Source of the DNA: UBA7803 sp040219935
GTDB lineage: Bacteria; Pseudomonadota; Gammaproteobacteria; Pseudomonadales; Azotimanducaceae
Direction of reading: 5' to 3'
NCBI GenBank assembly: GCA_040219935.1
Contig: JAVJUA010000074.1
Location: 124,001-188,000, forward strand
DNA: 64,000 bases
Below the pieces are notes generated by a model. It was not told the DNA's origin. It searched no databases and was given only the letters and a program-made list of their open reading frames with translations. A program made the translations under genes and the position numbers. Below, in pieces: positions 8,530 through 16,370 of this stretch (positions within the stretch are counted from its first letter, which is position 1; each line of letters opens with the position of its first letter).

Positions 8530-10602
8530 ATGAGCGACGCGCAACGGCCGGGCGCCCGGCAGGACAGCGACGGCGAGGTCATCCGCCCGGTGGCCTACCG
8601 CCCGGTGGCGGTGGAGCCGGGACCACGGCTGCCGCTCAATCCCCTGCAGATGATTCTGCTGCTGGCGCTGGGCCTGGTGGCGGCCGCCCTGTGGTTCCTG
8701 TTCACGGCGCAGTCGGTGCGCCTGGTCACCGAGCCGCCAGACGCGGCGCTCTCGGTCAGTGGCGGCCTGCGGCTGCAGCTCGGCGACGTCTGGCTGCTGC
8801 GGGCCGGCGACTTCCAGGTCGAGGCCACGGCACCGGGTCATCATCCGCTGCAGGCACCCCTGGTGGTGGATACCACCACCAATCAGGTGCACCGCTTCGA
8901 GCTGACGCGCCTGCCCGGCCAGGTCACCTTCGAGTCGACGCCGCCGGGCGCCACCGTGCAGCTCGGCGACCAGACTCTCGGCGTCACACCCACCGAGCCG
9001 CAACCCGTGCCCGCCGGACCGGTCAGCGTCACCTACACCCGCGACCGCTATCAGCCGCTGACCGTGGAGGCCGTGATCGAGGGCATGGAGCAACCGCAGA
9101 CCGTGGCCGCGACCCTGCTGCCGGACTGGGCGGACGTTACCGTCAGCAGCAGTCCGGCGGGCGCCGAGATCTTCATCGATGACGAGCCCACCGGGCAGGT
9201 GACCCCGGCGGTGGTGGCGGTGCCTTCCGGCGAGCACGAGATCCGCCTGCGCGCGCCCGGGCACCGCAGTCACCGGCAGCGCCTGCTGGTATCCGCCCAG
9301 GAGCAGCTCACCCTGCCCACGGTGGTGCTGGTGCGGGCGGACAGCCTGCTGACCGTGCGCTCCGAGCCGCCGGGGGCGGGCATCACACTGAACGGCCGCT
9401 TTCAGGGCGAAAGTCCGGTGGAGCTGGCCGTGCAGTCCGGCGTGCGCTACCGGGTGCAGGCGTTTCGTGCCGGCTACGCGCCGGCCGAACGCAGCGTCGA
9501 GCTGCCGGCCGGCGCCGATCGGACCGTCACCTTCGACCTCGAGCGCCTCACCGGCACGCTGGTGGTGCAGGCGCAACCGGAGGCCGCGCGTCTGTACGTC
9601 GACGGGCGCGATCAGGGACCGGCCAATCAGACCCTGACCCTGCCCACGCGGCAGCACCGCATCGAGGTGCGGCTGCCGGGCTACGCCGCCTACCAGACCG
9701 ACATACTGCCGCGCGAAGGCATCGCCCAGGAGCTGAAGGTGCGGCTGCTCACCGTCGAGGAGGCCCGGCTGGCCGCGTTGACCCCGACGATCCGCACCCG
9801 GGTCGGACAGGAGCTGGTGCTGCTGCGGCCCGGGCCGGTCACCATGGGCGCGTCCCGACGCGAACCGGGGCGGCGCGCCAACGAGACCCTGCGCGAGGTC
9901 AACCTCACCCGCCTGTTCTACCTGGGCCAGCACGAGGTCACCAACCAGCAGTACCGGCGCTTCGTGGCGGCTCACCGCTCCGGCAAGTTCCAGGATCACG
10001 ACCTGGACGGTGACGACCAGCCGGTGGTCAACGTCGGCTGGCAGGCGGCCGCCCTGTACTGCAACTGGCTGTCCGATCTGGACGGGCTGCCACGTTTCTA
10101 CCAGCAGAACGGCGATGCCATCGTCGGCGTCAACCCGTCGGCCACCGGTTACCGCCTGCCCACCGAGGCGGAGTGGGCCTGGGCTGCCAGGCAGGTGGAC
10201 ACGCCCGCCGAAGAGCTGCGCTTCCCGTGGGGACGCAACCTGCCGCCACCGGACCGGCACGGCAACTACGCCGACCGCGCCGCCTCGAACCTGGTGGGCC
10301 GCACCATCTTCGGCTACAACGACAACCACATCGCCGCGGCGCCGGTGGGCACCTTCGCCGCCAGCCGGATCGGCCTGTTCGACATGGCAGGCAACGTCGC
10401 CGAGTGGGTGCACGACTTCTACGAGATTCCGGACGGGGCGCCGGTCACCGATCCGCTCGGGCCCGCCGCCGGCGAGTACCACGTGATCCGCGGGTCGAGC
10501 TGGATGCACGGCACCATCACCGAGCTGCGGCTGTCGTTTCGCGACTATGGCAGCGATGGCCGCCAGGACGTAGGCTTCCGCATCGCGAGATTCGCGGAGT
10601 GA
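8530..10602 (+). CDS. Membrane-anchored PEGA-repeat protein with formylglycine-generating-enzyme-like (SUMF1) domain
   Basis: A 690-residue protein: cytoplasmic N-terminus, one transmembrane helix (about 41-60), about four PEGA beta-repeats between roughly residues 130 and 400 (patterns such as STPPGATVQLGDQTLGVTP and SSPAGAEIFIDDEPTG), then an FGE/SUMF1 fold from about 435 to the end (MGASRREPGRR, HEVTNQQYRRF, YRLPTEAEWAWAAR, GNVAEWVHDFYE, VIRGSSWMHG). The catalytic cysteines of true formylglycine-generating enzymes, normally in the RGGSW...C region, are absent: the only Cys seen is in ALYCNWLSD. It is therefore probably a binding module rather than an enzyme. It lies two bases after the TPR gene. 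Confidence 0.8.
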   Translation: MSDAQRPGARQDSDGEVIRPVAYRPVAVEPGPRLPLNPLQMILLLALGLVAAALWFLFTAQSVRLVTEPPDAALSVSGGLRLQLGDVWLLRAGDFQVEATAPGHHPLQAPLVVDTTTNQVHRFELTRLPGQVTFESTPPGATVQLGDQTLGVTPTEPQPVPAGPVSVTYTRDRYQPLTVEAVIEGMEQPQTVAATLLPDWADVTVSSSPAGAEIFIDDEPTGQVTPAVVAVPSGEHEIRLRAPGHRSHRQRLLVSAQEQLTLPTVVLVRADSLLTVRSEPPGAGITLNGRFQGESPVELAVQSGVRYRVQAFRAGYAPAERSVELPAGADRTVTFDLERLTGTLVVQAQPEAARLYVDGRDQGPANQTLTLPTRQHRIEVRLPGYAAYQTDILPREGIAQELKVRLLTVEEARLAALTPTIRTRVGQELVLLRPGPVTMGASRREPGRRANETLREVNLTRLFYLGQHEVTNQQYRRFVAAHRSGKFQDHDLDGDDQPVVNVGWQAAALYCNWLSDLDGLPRFYQQNGDAIVGVNPSATGYRLPTEAEWAWAARQVDTPAEELRFPWGRNLPPPDRHGNYADRAASNLVGRTIFGYNDNHIAAAPVGTFAASRIGLFDMAGNVAEWVHDFYEIPDGAPVTDPLGPAAGEYHVIRGSSWMHGTITELRLSFRDYGSDGRQDVGFRIARFAE

Positions 10603-10604
10603 GC

Positions 10605-10868
10605 ATGTTCCGAGTCTGCCGCCCTGCCCTGCTGCTGGCTGCCGCCGTGCTGCTGGCCGCTGCCGTGCTGCTGGCCGCGGCCCCCATCCGGGCGGCGCAG
10701 GCGCCCGCTCCCCCGGCCGAAGCGCAGGACGACGCGACCGGCACGGGCGAGGCCGAGGCGAATGCGGATGCCGGGAAGCCCGAGCCGGGCGGACCGGCCG
10801 ACGAGGTGTTCGTGCCCACCGAGGAGATATCCGAGGATTTCGCGGTCTCATTTCCCGTCGACATCTGA
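10605..10868 (+). CDS. Small exported acidic protein
   Basis: An 87-residue protein: a long Leu/Ala signal peptide (about residues 8-30, cleavage likely after IRA), then an acidic Ala/Glu/Asp/Pro-rich region without predicted fold and a short C-terminal segment EISEDFAVSFPVDI. The DNA encoding the signal peptide has an 18-bp tandem duplication. It begins two bases after the PEGA/FGE gene and ends 35 bp before the TolQ-like gene, so it belongs to the same operon. No family recognised; a small periplasmic subunit or partner is possible. Confidence 0.55.
   Translation: MFRVCRPALLLAAAVLLAAAVLLAAAPIRAAQAPAPPAEAQDDATGTGEAEANADAGKPEPGGPADEVFVPTEEISEDFAVSFPVDI
10644..10679 (+). repeat. 18-bp tandem duplication inside a signal-peptide coding region
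   Basis: Two adjacent 18-bp copies of GCCGTGCTGCTGGCCGC(T/G), preceded by a partial third copy, encode repeated AVLLAA units in the signal peptide of the gene at 10605. Copy-number change would stay in frame. Confidence 0.7.
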
Positions 10869-10903
10869 TCGGCCGGTTCCGATCAGCGGAGTGCCATCGT
10901 TTC

Positions 10904-11707
10904 ATGAAGCGCCAGATCCCGTTCGAGTTCGTCTATCAGGTCACCGCCCTGGTGCTTTCCATCGTGCTGGTCCACCTGGTCTACATCACCGTCATCCGGC
11001 CCAACGCCGACGCCATCGTCGCCGAGCAGGTGGCGCTGGCGGCGCAGGGCGAGCCCTACATTCAGGACCGGTCGCTGTACGTGGTGCTCAAGGACTTCGA
11101 GCAGGAGGCCTGCTTCGTGCTGATGTTCTGGGCGCTGGCCATCATGGGCTACAAGGGCCGCCTGGCGCTGCGCGAGCGCAGCCTGCTGGGGCAGGACATC
11201 ATCCACGTCACGGAAGGCATGAGCGTGCTGCCCGAAGACACCCGCGATTACGCCCGCACCATTCAGGCGCTGCCCGAAGAGACCCAGAACTACCTGCTGC
11301 CGCGCACCCTGCAGGCGGCTCTGCAGCGCTTCGCCTCCACCCGCAACGTTCAGGACGTCTCCGAGGCCGTGAAGTCGAGCTGCGACGCCGAAACCGATCG
11401 TCTCGACAGTGAGCTGTCCATGGTGCGCTACATCGCCTGGGCCATCCCGTCCATCGGCTTCATCGGCACCGTGCGCGGCATCGGCGAGGCCCTGGGCCAG
11501 GCCTACCGGGCCGTGGAGGGCGACATCGCCGGCGTCACCGCCAGCCTCGGGGTAGCCTTCAACTCGACCTTCGTGGCGCTGGTGATCAGCATCGTCATCA
11601 TGTTCCTGATGCACCAGGTGCAGCTCATCCAGGAGCGCCTGGTGCTGGATGTGCAGACATACTGCGATCAGCGGCTGCTGCGCCACATGCAGGTGCGCGA
11701 CGCATGA
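10904..11707 (+). CDS. MotA/TolQ/ExbB-type proton channel protein
   Basis: A 267-residue membrane protein with helices at about 12-32, 68-84, 175-197 and 210-240. The last two carry the MotA/TolQ/ExbB signature (PSIGFIGTVRGIGEALGQAY, then GVTASLGVAFNSTFVALVIS). A cytoplasmic domain of about 85 residues lies between the second and third helices. Family members form a pentameric channel that turns proton flow into motion of a TolR/ExbD/MotB partner. No ordinary tolR or exbD is adjacent; the two VWA proteins downstream have the matching membrane aspartate and are the likely partners. Its stop overlaps the next gene's ATG (ATGA). Confidence 0.85.
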   Translation: MKRQIPFEFVYQVTALVLSIVLVHLVYITVIRPNADAIVAEQVALAAQGEPYIQDRSLYVVLKDFEQEACFVLMFWALAIMGYKGRLALRERSLLGQDIIHVTEGMSVLPEDTRDYARTIQALPEETQNYLLPRTLQAALQRFASTRNVQDVSEAVKSSCDAETDRLDSELSMVRYIAWAIPSIGFIGTVRGIGEALGQAYRAVEGDIAGVTASLGVAFNSTFVALVISIVIMFLMHQVQLIQERLVLDVQTYCDQRLLRHMQVRDA

Positions 11708-12954
11708 GCTGCATCTTCGAGATCAACGACGCCGACCTCACCCTGTATCGGGATGCCGAGGTCGTCCACAGGTCGCCGGCCGTGGCCGTGGTGCTCGGCG
11801 ACGAGGTCTACTTCGGCGAGGCGGCGTTGCAGCGCTCGCGCATGCATCCCCGGCAGACCCATCAGCAGTACTTCTCACGGCTGAGCGGCGAGCCGCTGCC
11901 CGGGCCGGCGGGCCGCATCCGTCATCAGGCCGACCTGGTGTACCTGCACCTGCGCGAGCTCAAGCCGCTGATCGATGCCGAGGGCGGCGAGGCCCTGCTG
12001 GCGGTGCCGGGCAACCTCTCCGCGGATCAGCTCGGCGTGCTGCTCGGCGTCATGCAGGAGGCCGGCATCGCTGTCGCCGGCTTCGTGGACAGCGCGGTGG
12101 CGGCGGCATCGGCGGGTCCGGGCGCCGGCGGCGTCCGCTATCTGGACGTGCAGCTTCAGCGGGCGCTGATCACCGAGCTCGAGGTCGGCGACGAGGTGAG
12201 CAAGACCGGGGTCTCGGAGCTGCCCGACTGCGGCCTCGGCCGGCTGCTGGACGGCTGGGTCAACGTGGTCGCCGACCGCTTCGTCCGCGATACCCGGTTC
12301 GACCCGCTGCACGCCGCCGCCACCGAGCAGCAGGTGTTCGATCAGGTCTATCGTTGGATGCAGCGCGGCGGCCAGGGTGATCTGCTGGTGGACGTGCTGC
12401 ACGGCGATCAGACACGCCGCGTCGAGGTCGGCCGCGCGGCGCTCGAGGAGAAGTCGGCGCAGCGCCTGGCGCCGCTGCTGGACGCCCGGGGCGACGCGTC
12501 GCCGGTCTACCTCAGCGCACGCAGCGCCCGCCTGCCGGGGCTTCGCGACCTGTTCGCCCGGGCCGGCATCACCACGGTGACCGTGGCCGACGACGCGGTG
12601 GCCCGCGGTTGTCTGGCTCACCGCGGGCTGATCACGGGCCATGGCGGCGACCTGAGGCTGGTGACCCGCCTGCCCCACCGGACCACAGCGGCGCCCGCCG
12701 CAGCCGCCCCGGCTGCGGAAGCACGGCCCGCCGGTGCAGCGCCTACCCACGCCCTGCGCGACGCCGAAGCACGACCGCTCGATGCCCTCGCCGCCGCGCT
12801 CGGCCTCGAGCAGGATGACGACGGCTTCCGCATCGCCCCACGGGGCGGCGTGATGCTGAACGGCACGGCCGTCAACGGCAGTACCCGGCTGCGCGCCGGA
12901 GACCGGATCAGCCTCGACGGAGCCGACTACCTGCTCATTCACGTCGGGACGTGA
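11704..12954 (+). CDS. Hsp70/actin-like protein with degenerate nucleotide site and FHA-like tail
   Basis: A 416-residue soluble protein. The first 320 or so residues follow the Hsp70/YegD layout (early beta-hairpin, VYFGEAALQRSRMHPRQTHQ, a central DSAVAAASAG segment, and a late SARSARLPGLRDLF helix). The phosphate-1 motif DxGTT(N/F)S is replaced by INDADLTLYRD, so ATP binding is doubtful. After an Ala/Pro linker, the last 60 residues (GGVMLNGTAVNGSTRLRAGDRISL) resemble the C-terminal half of an FHA domain. It is encoded between the TolQ-like channel and two VWA proteins, overlapping the former. A cytosolic regulator or assembly factor for the motor is a guess from position. Confidence 0.6.
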   Translation: MSCIFEINDADLTLYRDAEVVHRSPAVAVVLGDEVYFGEAALQRSRMHPRQTHQQYFSRLSGEPLPGPAGRIRHQADLVYLHLRELKPLIDAEGGEALLAVPGNLSADQLGVLLGVMQEAGIAVAGFVDSAVAAASAGPGAGGVRYLDVQLQRALITELEVGDEVSKTGVSELPDCGLGRLLDGWVNVVADRFVRDTRFDPLHAAATEQQVFDQVYRWMQRGGQGDLLVDVLHGDQTRRVEVGRAALEEKSAQRLAPLLDARGDASPVYLSARSARLPGLRDLFARAGITTVTVADDAVARGCLAHRGLITGHGGDLRLVTRLPHRTTAAPAAAAPAAEARPAGAAPTHALRDAEARPLDALAAALGLEQDDDGFRIAPRGGVMLNGTAVNGSTRLRAGDRISLDGADYLLIHVGT

Positions 12955-12957
12955 GCC

Positions 12958-14046
12958 ATGGCCAGGCGGCGTGAGCCCAACGTGTTCTCGCTGTCGTTCC
13001 TCGACGTCATGTCGTGCGGGTTCGGCGCCGTGGTGCTGATCTTTCTGATCATCAACCATGCCTCCAAACAGGAAGGCGAGATCGTCAACCAGGACATGCT
13101 CGCGGAAGTGCGCATGCTCGACTATCAGGTGCAGAACGGCGAGCGCGACCTGTTCGAGCTGCTCGAGCGCATGGCCGAGCTGCGGCAGCGTCTTGACAGC
13201 TCCGACGCCCGGCTCGCCAGCACCCGCCAGGCCATCGAGCGCCGCCGCGACGACTTCGAGTCCATGCAGGAGGAGTCGCTGGCGCAGCAGCAGAGCCTGG
13301 AGCGCCTGAAGTCGGACGTCGAGACCCGCGAGCAGGAGCTGGAGCGGCTGCGGGCCCTGGAAGCGGCCAACCAGGGCGGCCGCATACGCAGCTTCACCGG
13401 CGAGGGCGACCGGCAGTATCTCACCGGCCTCAAGGTGGGCGGCCGCCACATTCTGATCGCGCTGGATACCTCTGCCAGCATGCTGGACGACACCATCGTC
13501 AACGTCATCCGCCGCCGCAACATGGACGAGGCCCGCAAGCGCGCCGCACCCAAGTGGCAGCGGGCGGTGCGCACCGTGGAGTGGCTGAGCGCTCAGCTAC
13601 CGCTGGACGCCAGCTTCCAGATCTACGGCTTCGACACCGCCACCGAGAGCCTGGTGCCGGACCGGGGCGACGCCTGGATTCCCCTCGCCGAGGGCCGCGA
13701 GCTGAACGCGGCCCTGGACGGGCTGCGCCGCAAGGTGCCCGAAGGCGGCACCAGCCTGATCAACCTGTTCACCGCCATCCGCGCCCTCGATCCGCTGCCG
13801 GACAACGTCTACCTGGTGGTCGACTCCCTGCCCACCCAGGGCACGCGGTCGCCGCGCGGCAACACCGTGAGCGGCCGCGAGCGTCTGGAGTTGTTCGGCG
13901 AGGCGGTACGGCAGCTTCCGGGCAACATTCCGATCAACGTCATTCTGTTCCCGATGGAAGGCGACCCCATGGCCTCCGCCGCGTTCTGGAACCTGGCGCG
14001 CAGCAGCGGCGGCTCGTTCCTGGCGCCGTCGAGGGACTGGCCGTGA
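12958..14046 (+). CDS. TolR-like membrane-anchored coiled-coil VWA protein 1
   Basis: A 362-residue protein: basic N-terminus, one transmembrane helix (about 10-34) with motif SFLDVMSCGFGAV, a long coiled coil (about 45-140) and a VWA domain (about 160-360). The MIDAS-like metal site begins at Asp170 (DTSAS), with GGTSL and VVDSLPT later. Asp16 falls at the place and sequence context (FLDV) of the proton-carrying aspartate of TolR/ExbD (LLDV), so it may pair with the TolQ-like channel. VWA domains bind proteins through a metal. It is three bases from the preceding gene and overlaps the next (GTGA). Confidence 0.75.
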   Translation: MARRREPNVFSLSFLDVMSCGFGAVVLIFLIINHASKQEGEIVNQDMLAEVRMLDYQVQNGERDLFELLERMAELRQRLDSSDARLASTRQAIERRRDDFESMQEESLAQQQSLERLKSDVETREQELERLRALEAANQGGRIRSFTGEGDRQYLTGLKVGGRHILIALDTSASMLDDTIVNVIRRRNMDEARKRAAPKWQRAVRTVEWLSAQLPLDASFQIYGFDTATESLVPDRGDAWIPLAEGRELNAALDGLRRKVPEGGTSLINLFTAIRALDPLPDNVYLVVDSLPTQGTRSPRGNTVSGRERLELFGEAVRQLPGNIPINVILFPMEGDPMASAAFWNLARSSGGSFLAPSRDWP

Positions 14047-15038
14047 GCCGCCGCCGGCAGCGCCGCGGCATCGCCGAGTTCGGGCTGTCGTTCCTGGACG
14101 TCATCTCCTGCGGCTTCGGCGCCATCATCCTGCTGCTGATCATCAGCAAAACCGTGGAGCCGAAGCTGCTGGAGGAATCGCGGCTCGACCTCGAGGGTCA
14201 GATCGCGCAACGGGAGCAGGCGCTTTACGAGATTCGCGGCCGGGTCACGGAGCTGACCCGGCAGGTGACCGATGCCGAAGCCCAGCTCGAAGACAACCTG
14301 CTGCGGGTGGCGGCGCTGGAGCGCGAGCTGACCAACATTCTGGGCCGCTTCGCCACCACCGTGGATCGCCAGGAGGAGGCGCTGGAGGCCACCCAGCAAC
14401 TCGCCGCTGCGCGGCAGACGCTGACCGACGAGATGCAGCGCCTGCTCGGCGTCGACTTCCGCCGCAAGACCGAGCTGGTGGGTGGCATCGCCGTGGACAG
14501 CGAATACATCATCTTCGTCATCGACACCTCGGGCAGCATGTACAACGTCGCCTGGGGCGCCGTGCTGGAGAAGGTGCAGGAGACCCTGGCCATCTACCCG
14601 TCCGTGAAGGGCATCCAGGTGATGAACGATATGGGCGACTACATGTTCCCGGGCTTCGCCGGCGAGTGGATTCCGGACTCGCCCGCCCGCCGCCAGGCCA
14701 TCGTTGCGCGCCTGCAGGGCTGGAATCCTTTCTCGAACTCGAGTCCGGTGGAAGGGATCGAGGCGGCCATCAACACCTACTACGATCCGGACAAGCTGAT
14801 CAGCATCTACGTGTTCGGCGACGACTTCACCGGCCGCTCCATCGCCGAGGTGGTCAACGAGGTCGACCGCATCAACGCGGCCGACGCCTCCGGCCGCCGG
14901 CGGGTGCGCATTCACGCCGTTGCCTTCCCCGTGTACCTGGACCGCCCGTCGGGCCGCGTCTATCGCTTCGCAGCGCTGATGCGGGAACTGGCGTATCGTA
15001 ACGACGGTACCTTTGTCGGCCTGTCGGAATTGCAGTAG
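14043..15038 (+). CDS. TolR-like membrane-anchored coiled-coil VWA protein 2
   Basis: A 331-residue paralogue in architecture of the preceding gene: basic N-terminus, transmembrane helix (about 13-35) with LSFLDVISCGFGAI, coiled coil (about 40-130) and a VWA domain with DTSGS at Asp161 and a later YVFGDDFTG strand. Asp19 is the matching membrane aspartate. The VWA part differs strongly from that of its neighbour, so the two probably form a heteromeric partner rather than a recent duplication. The start is GTG, overlapping the upstream TGA (GTGA); the frame continues upstream only as an antisense-free shadow of VWA 1. Confidence 0.75.
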   Translation: MSRRRQRRGIAEFGLSFLDVISCGFGAIILLLIISKTVEPKLLEESRLDLEGQIAQREQALYEIRGRVTELTRQVTDAEAQLEDNLLRVAALERELTNILGRFATTVDRQEEALEATQQLAAARQTLTDEMQRLLGVDFRRKTELVGGIAVDSEYIIFVIDTSGSMYNVAWGAVLEKVQETLAIYPSVKGIQVMNDMGDYMFPGFAGEWIPDSPARRQAIVARLQGWNPFSNSSPVEGIEAAINTYYDPDKLISIYVFGDDFTGRSIAEVVNEVDRINAADASGRRRVRIHAVAFPVYLDRPSGRVYRFAALMRELAYRNDGTFVGLSELQ

Positions 15039-15058
15039 GCTCAGGAGACGACCCCACC

Positions 15059-15694
15059 ATGACATACCGCCCCAGCAGCATGCGCCAGACCCTGATCGCC
15101 GTCGCCGTGATGACGTGCCTCGGCGCCTGCGGCGGCGCCCGGGTGGAGGTGCCGCCGGTGCTGCCGGTGCCGCTGGTGGAGCGGCTGCCCCTGGTCATCG
15201 GCCTGCACCTCCCGGAATCCCTGCTCGGCTATCAGCACGAAGAAGATCTGGAAAACGGCGGCAAGTGGCAGATTCAGCTCGGCGGCGCTCAGCCGATCAT
15301 GTTCGAGAACCTGCTGACCGGGATGTTCAACGGCGTGGAGCGGGTGGAGGACCCCAGTCATCCCCCCGGGAACGTCCAGGGCGTGCTCAAGCCCGAGATC
15401 GAGGAGGTGCAGTTCTCCACCCCGGAGCAGACCCGCAGTGAGTACTTCGAGGTCTGGGTGCGCTACCGGTTCGAGCTGTACGACCACGACGGCACCAGCC
15501 TCGGCCAGTGGCCGCTCACCGCCTATGGCAAGGCCAACGCCCGCAATTACGGCATGAACAGTCGCGAGCCGGCGCTGCAGGCCGCCGCCCTGGCCGCACT
15601 GCGCGATGCCATGGCGTTCTTCACCGTTCAGTTCCGCAGCGTACCCGCGGTGCAGAGCTGGCTCACCTCGGAAATGGGAGCAGCATCCACATGA
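15059..15694 (+). CDS. Lipoprotein of the envelope cluster
   Basis: A 211-residue predicted lipoprotein (TCLGAC lipobox). The mature part has alternating strands (GKWQIQLGGAQPIMFENLLTG, VWVRYRFELYDHDG) and a helical end (ALQAAALAALRDAMAFFTVQF). The layout resembles small outer-membrane lipoproteins that present a conserved alpha/beta domain, such as those accompanying ABC transporters, but no family match is claimed. It starts 20 bp after VWA 2, preceded by CAGGAG, and its stop overlaps the next ATG. Confidence 0.62.
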   Translation: MTYRPSSMRQTLIAVAVMTCLGACGGARVEVPPVLPVPLVERLPLVIGLHLPESLLGYQHEEDLENGGKWQIQLGGAQPIMFENLLTGMFNGVERVEDPSHPPGNVQGVLKPEIEEVQFSTPEQTRSEYFEVWVRYRFELYDHDGTSLGQWPLTAYGKANARNYGMNSREPALQAAALAALRDAMAFFTVQFRSVPAVQSWLTSEMGAAST

Positions 15695-16362
15695 ACACAC
15701 GCCAACTGCGACCCATCGCCCTGGGCCTCGTGCTGATCTGGCTGCAGGCCGGGTGCGTCACGTCGACCGTGCAGGAAATCCGTGAGGCGAACACGGGCAT
15801 GGGCGCCGGAGAGTCCATCGTGGTCATGGGGCGGCGCACCCTGCCGTCAAACACGGAGACGGAATACGGCTTCGTGTCCTGCGTCAGCAAGGGCATCGGC
15901 GGCGGCAGCAAGGGCCTGCGCGTCATCGACGAGCAGTCGTTCCGGGACGCCATGTTTCCCTGGTTCGAACCGCGCACCGCGCCGGCCAACACCTCCGACC
16001 TGCCCGAGCTCATCAACCATCCGGTGCTGGCCGAGCGGCTCCAGGAGCTGGGCCTGCGGTACCTGGTCTGGATCGAAGGCGACACCGATCGCACCGACTC
16101 GGGCGGCTCCATGACCTGCAGCGTGACCACGGCCGGCGCCGGCTGCTTCGGCTTTCTGACCTGGGAGAACGACTCCTCCTACGAGGCCTCGGTGTGGGAC
16201 GTACGCACCGGCACCTCCGCCGGCCGCATCAGCAGCGAGGCCGTGGGCACCAGCTACATGCCGGCCGTCATCGTGCCGCTGCCGTTCATCGCCCGGGTGC
16301 GGGGCGCGGCCTGCAGCCGCCTCGCCGACCAGCTTAAGACTTTCCTGACGGCCGAGGGCTGA
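15691..16362 (+). CDS. Putative lipoprotein, last gene of the envelope cluster
   Basis: A 223-residue exported protein. The signal peptide ends LQAGC; the -3 position is Gln rather than Leu, so lipid attachment at this Cys is likely but not canonical. The mature protein has several further cysteines (FVSCVSKG, MTCSVTTAGAGCFGFLTW, RGAACSRL) that could form disulfides, and a nucleotide-free alpha/beta pattern. Its ATG overlaps the stop of the preceding lipoprotein. It ends 8 bp from a convergent methyltransferase gene, marking the end of the cluster. Function unknown. Confidence 0.6.
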   Translation: MNTRQLRPIALGLVLIWLQAGCVTSTVQEIREANTGMGAGESIVVMGRRTLPSNTETEYGFVSCVSKGIGGGSKGLRVIDEQSFRDAMFPWFEPRTAPANTSDLPELINHPVLAERLQELGLRYLVWIEGDTDRTDSGGSMTCSVTTAGAGCFGFLTWENDSSYEASVWDVRTGTSAGRISSEAVGTSYMPAVIVPLPFIARVRGAACSRLADQLKTFLTAEG

Positions 16363-16370
16363 GCGCGGCT

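Noticed and set aside
8422..10905. Long minus-strand open frame opposite the PEGA/FGE gene
   Set aside because: Low-complexity His/Gly/Arg-rich translation typical of antisense in high-G+C DNA; the forward gene has clear repeats and domains.
10904..15038. Zorya defence system
   Set aside because: The channel family is shared with ZorA, but the partners carry VWA domains and no ZorC/ZorD/ZorE-type (SNF2 helicase or nuclease) gene is present.
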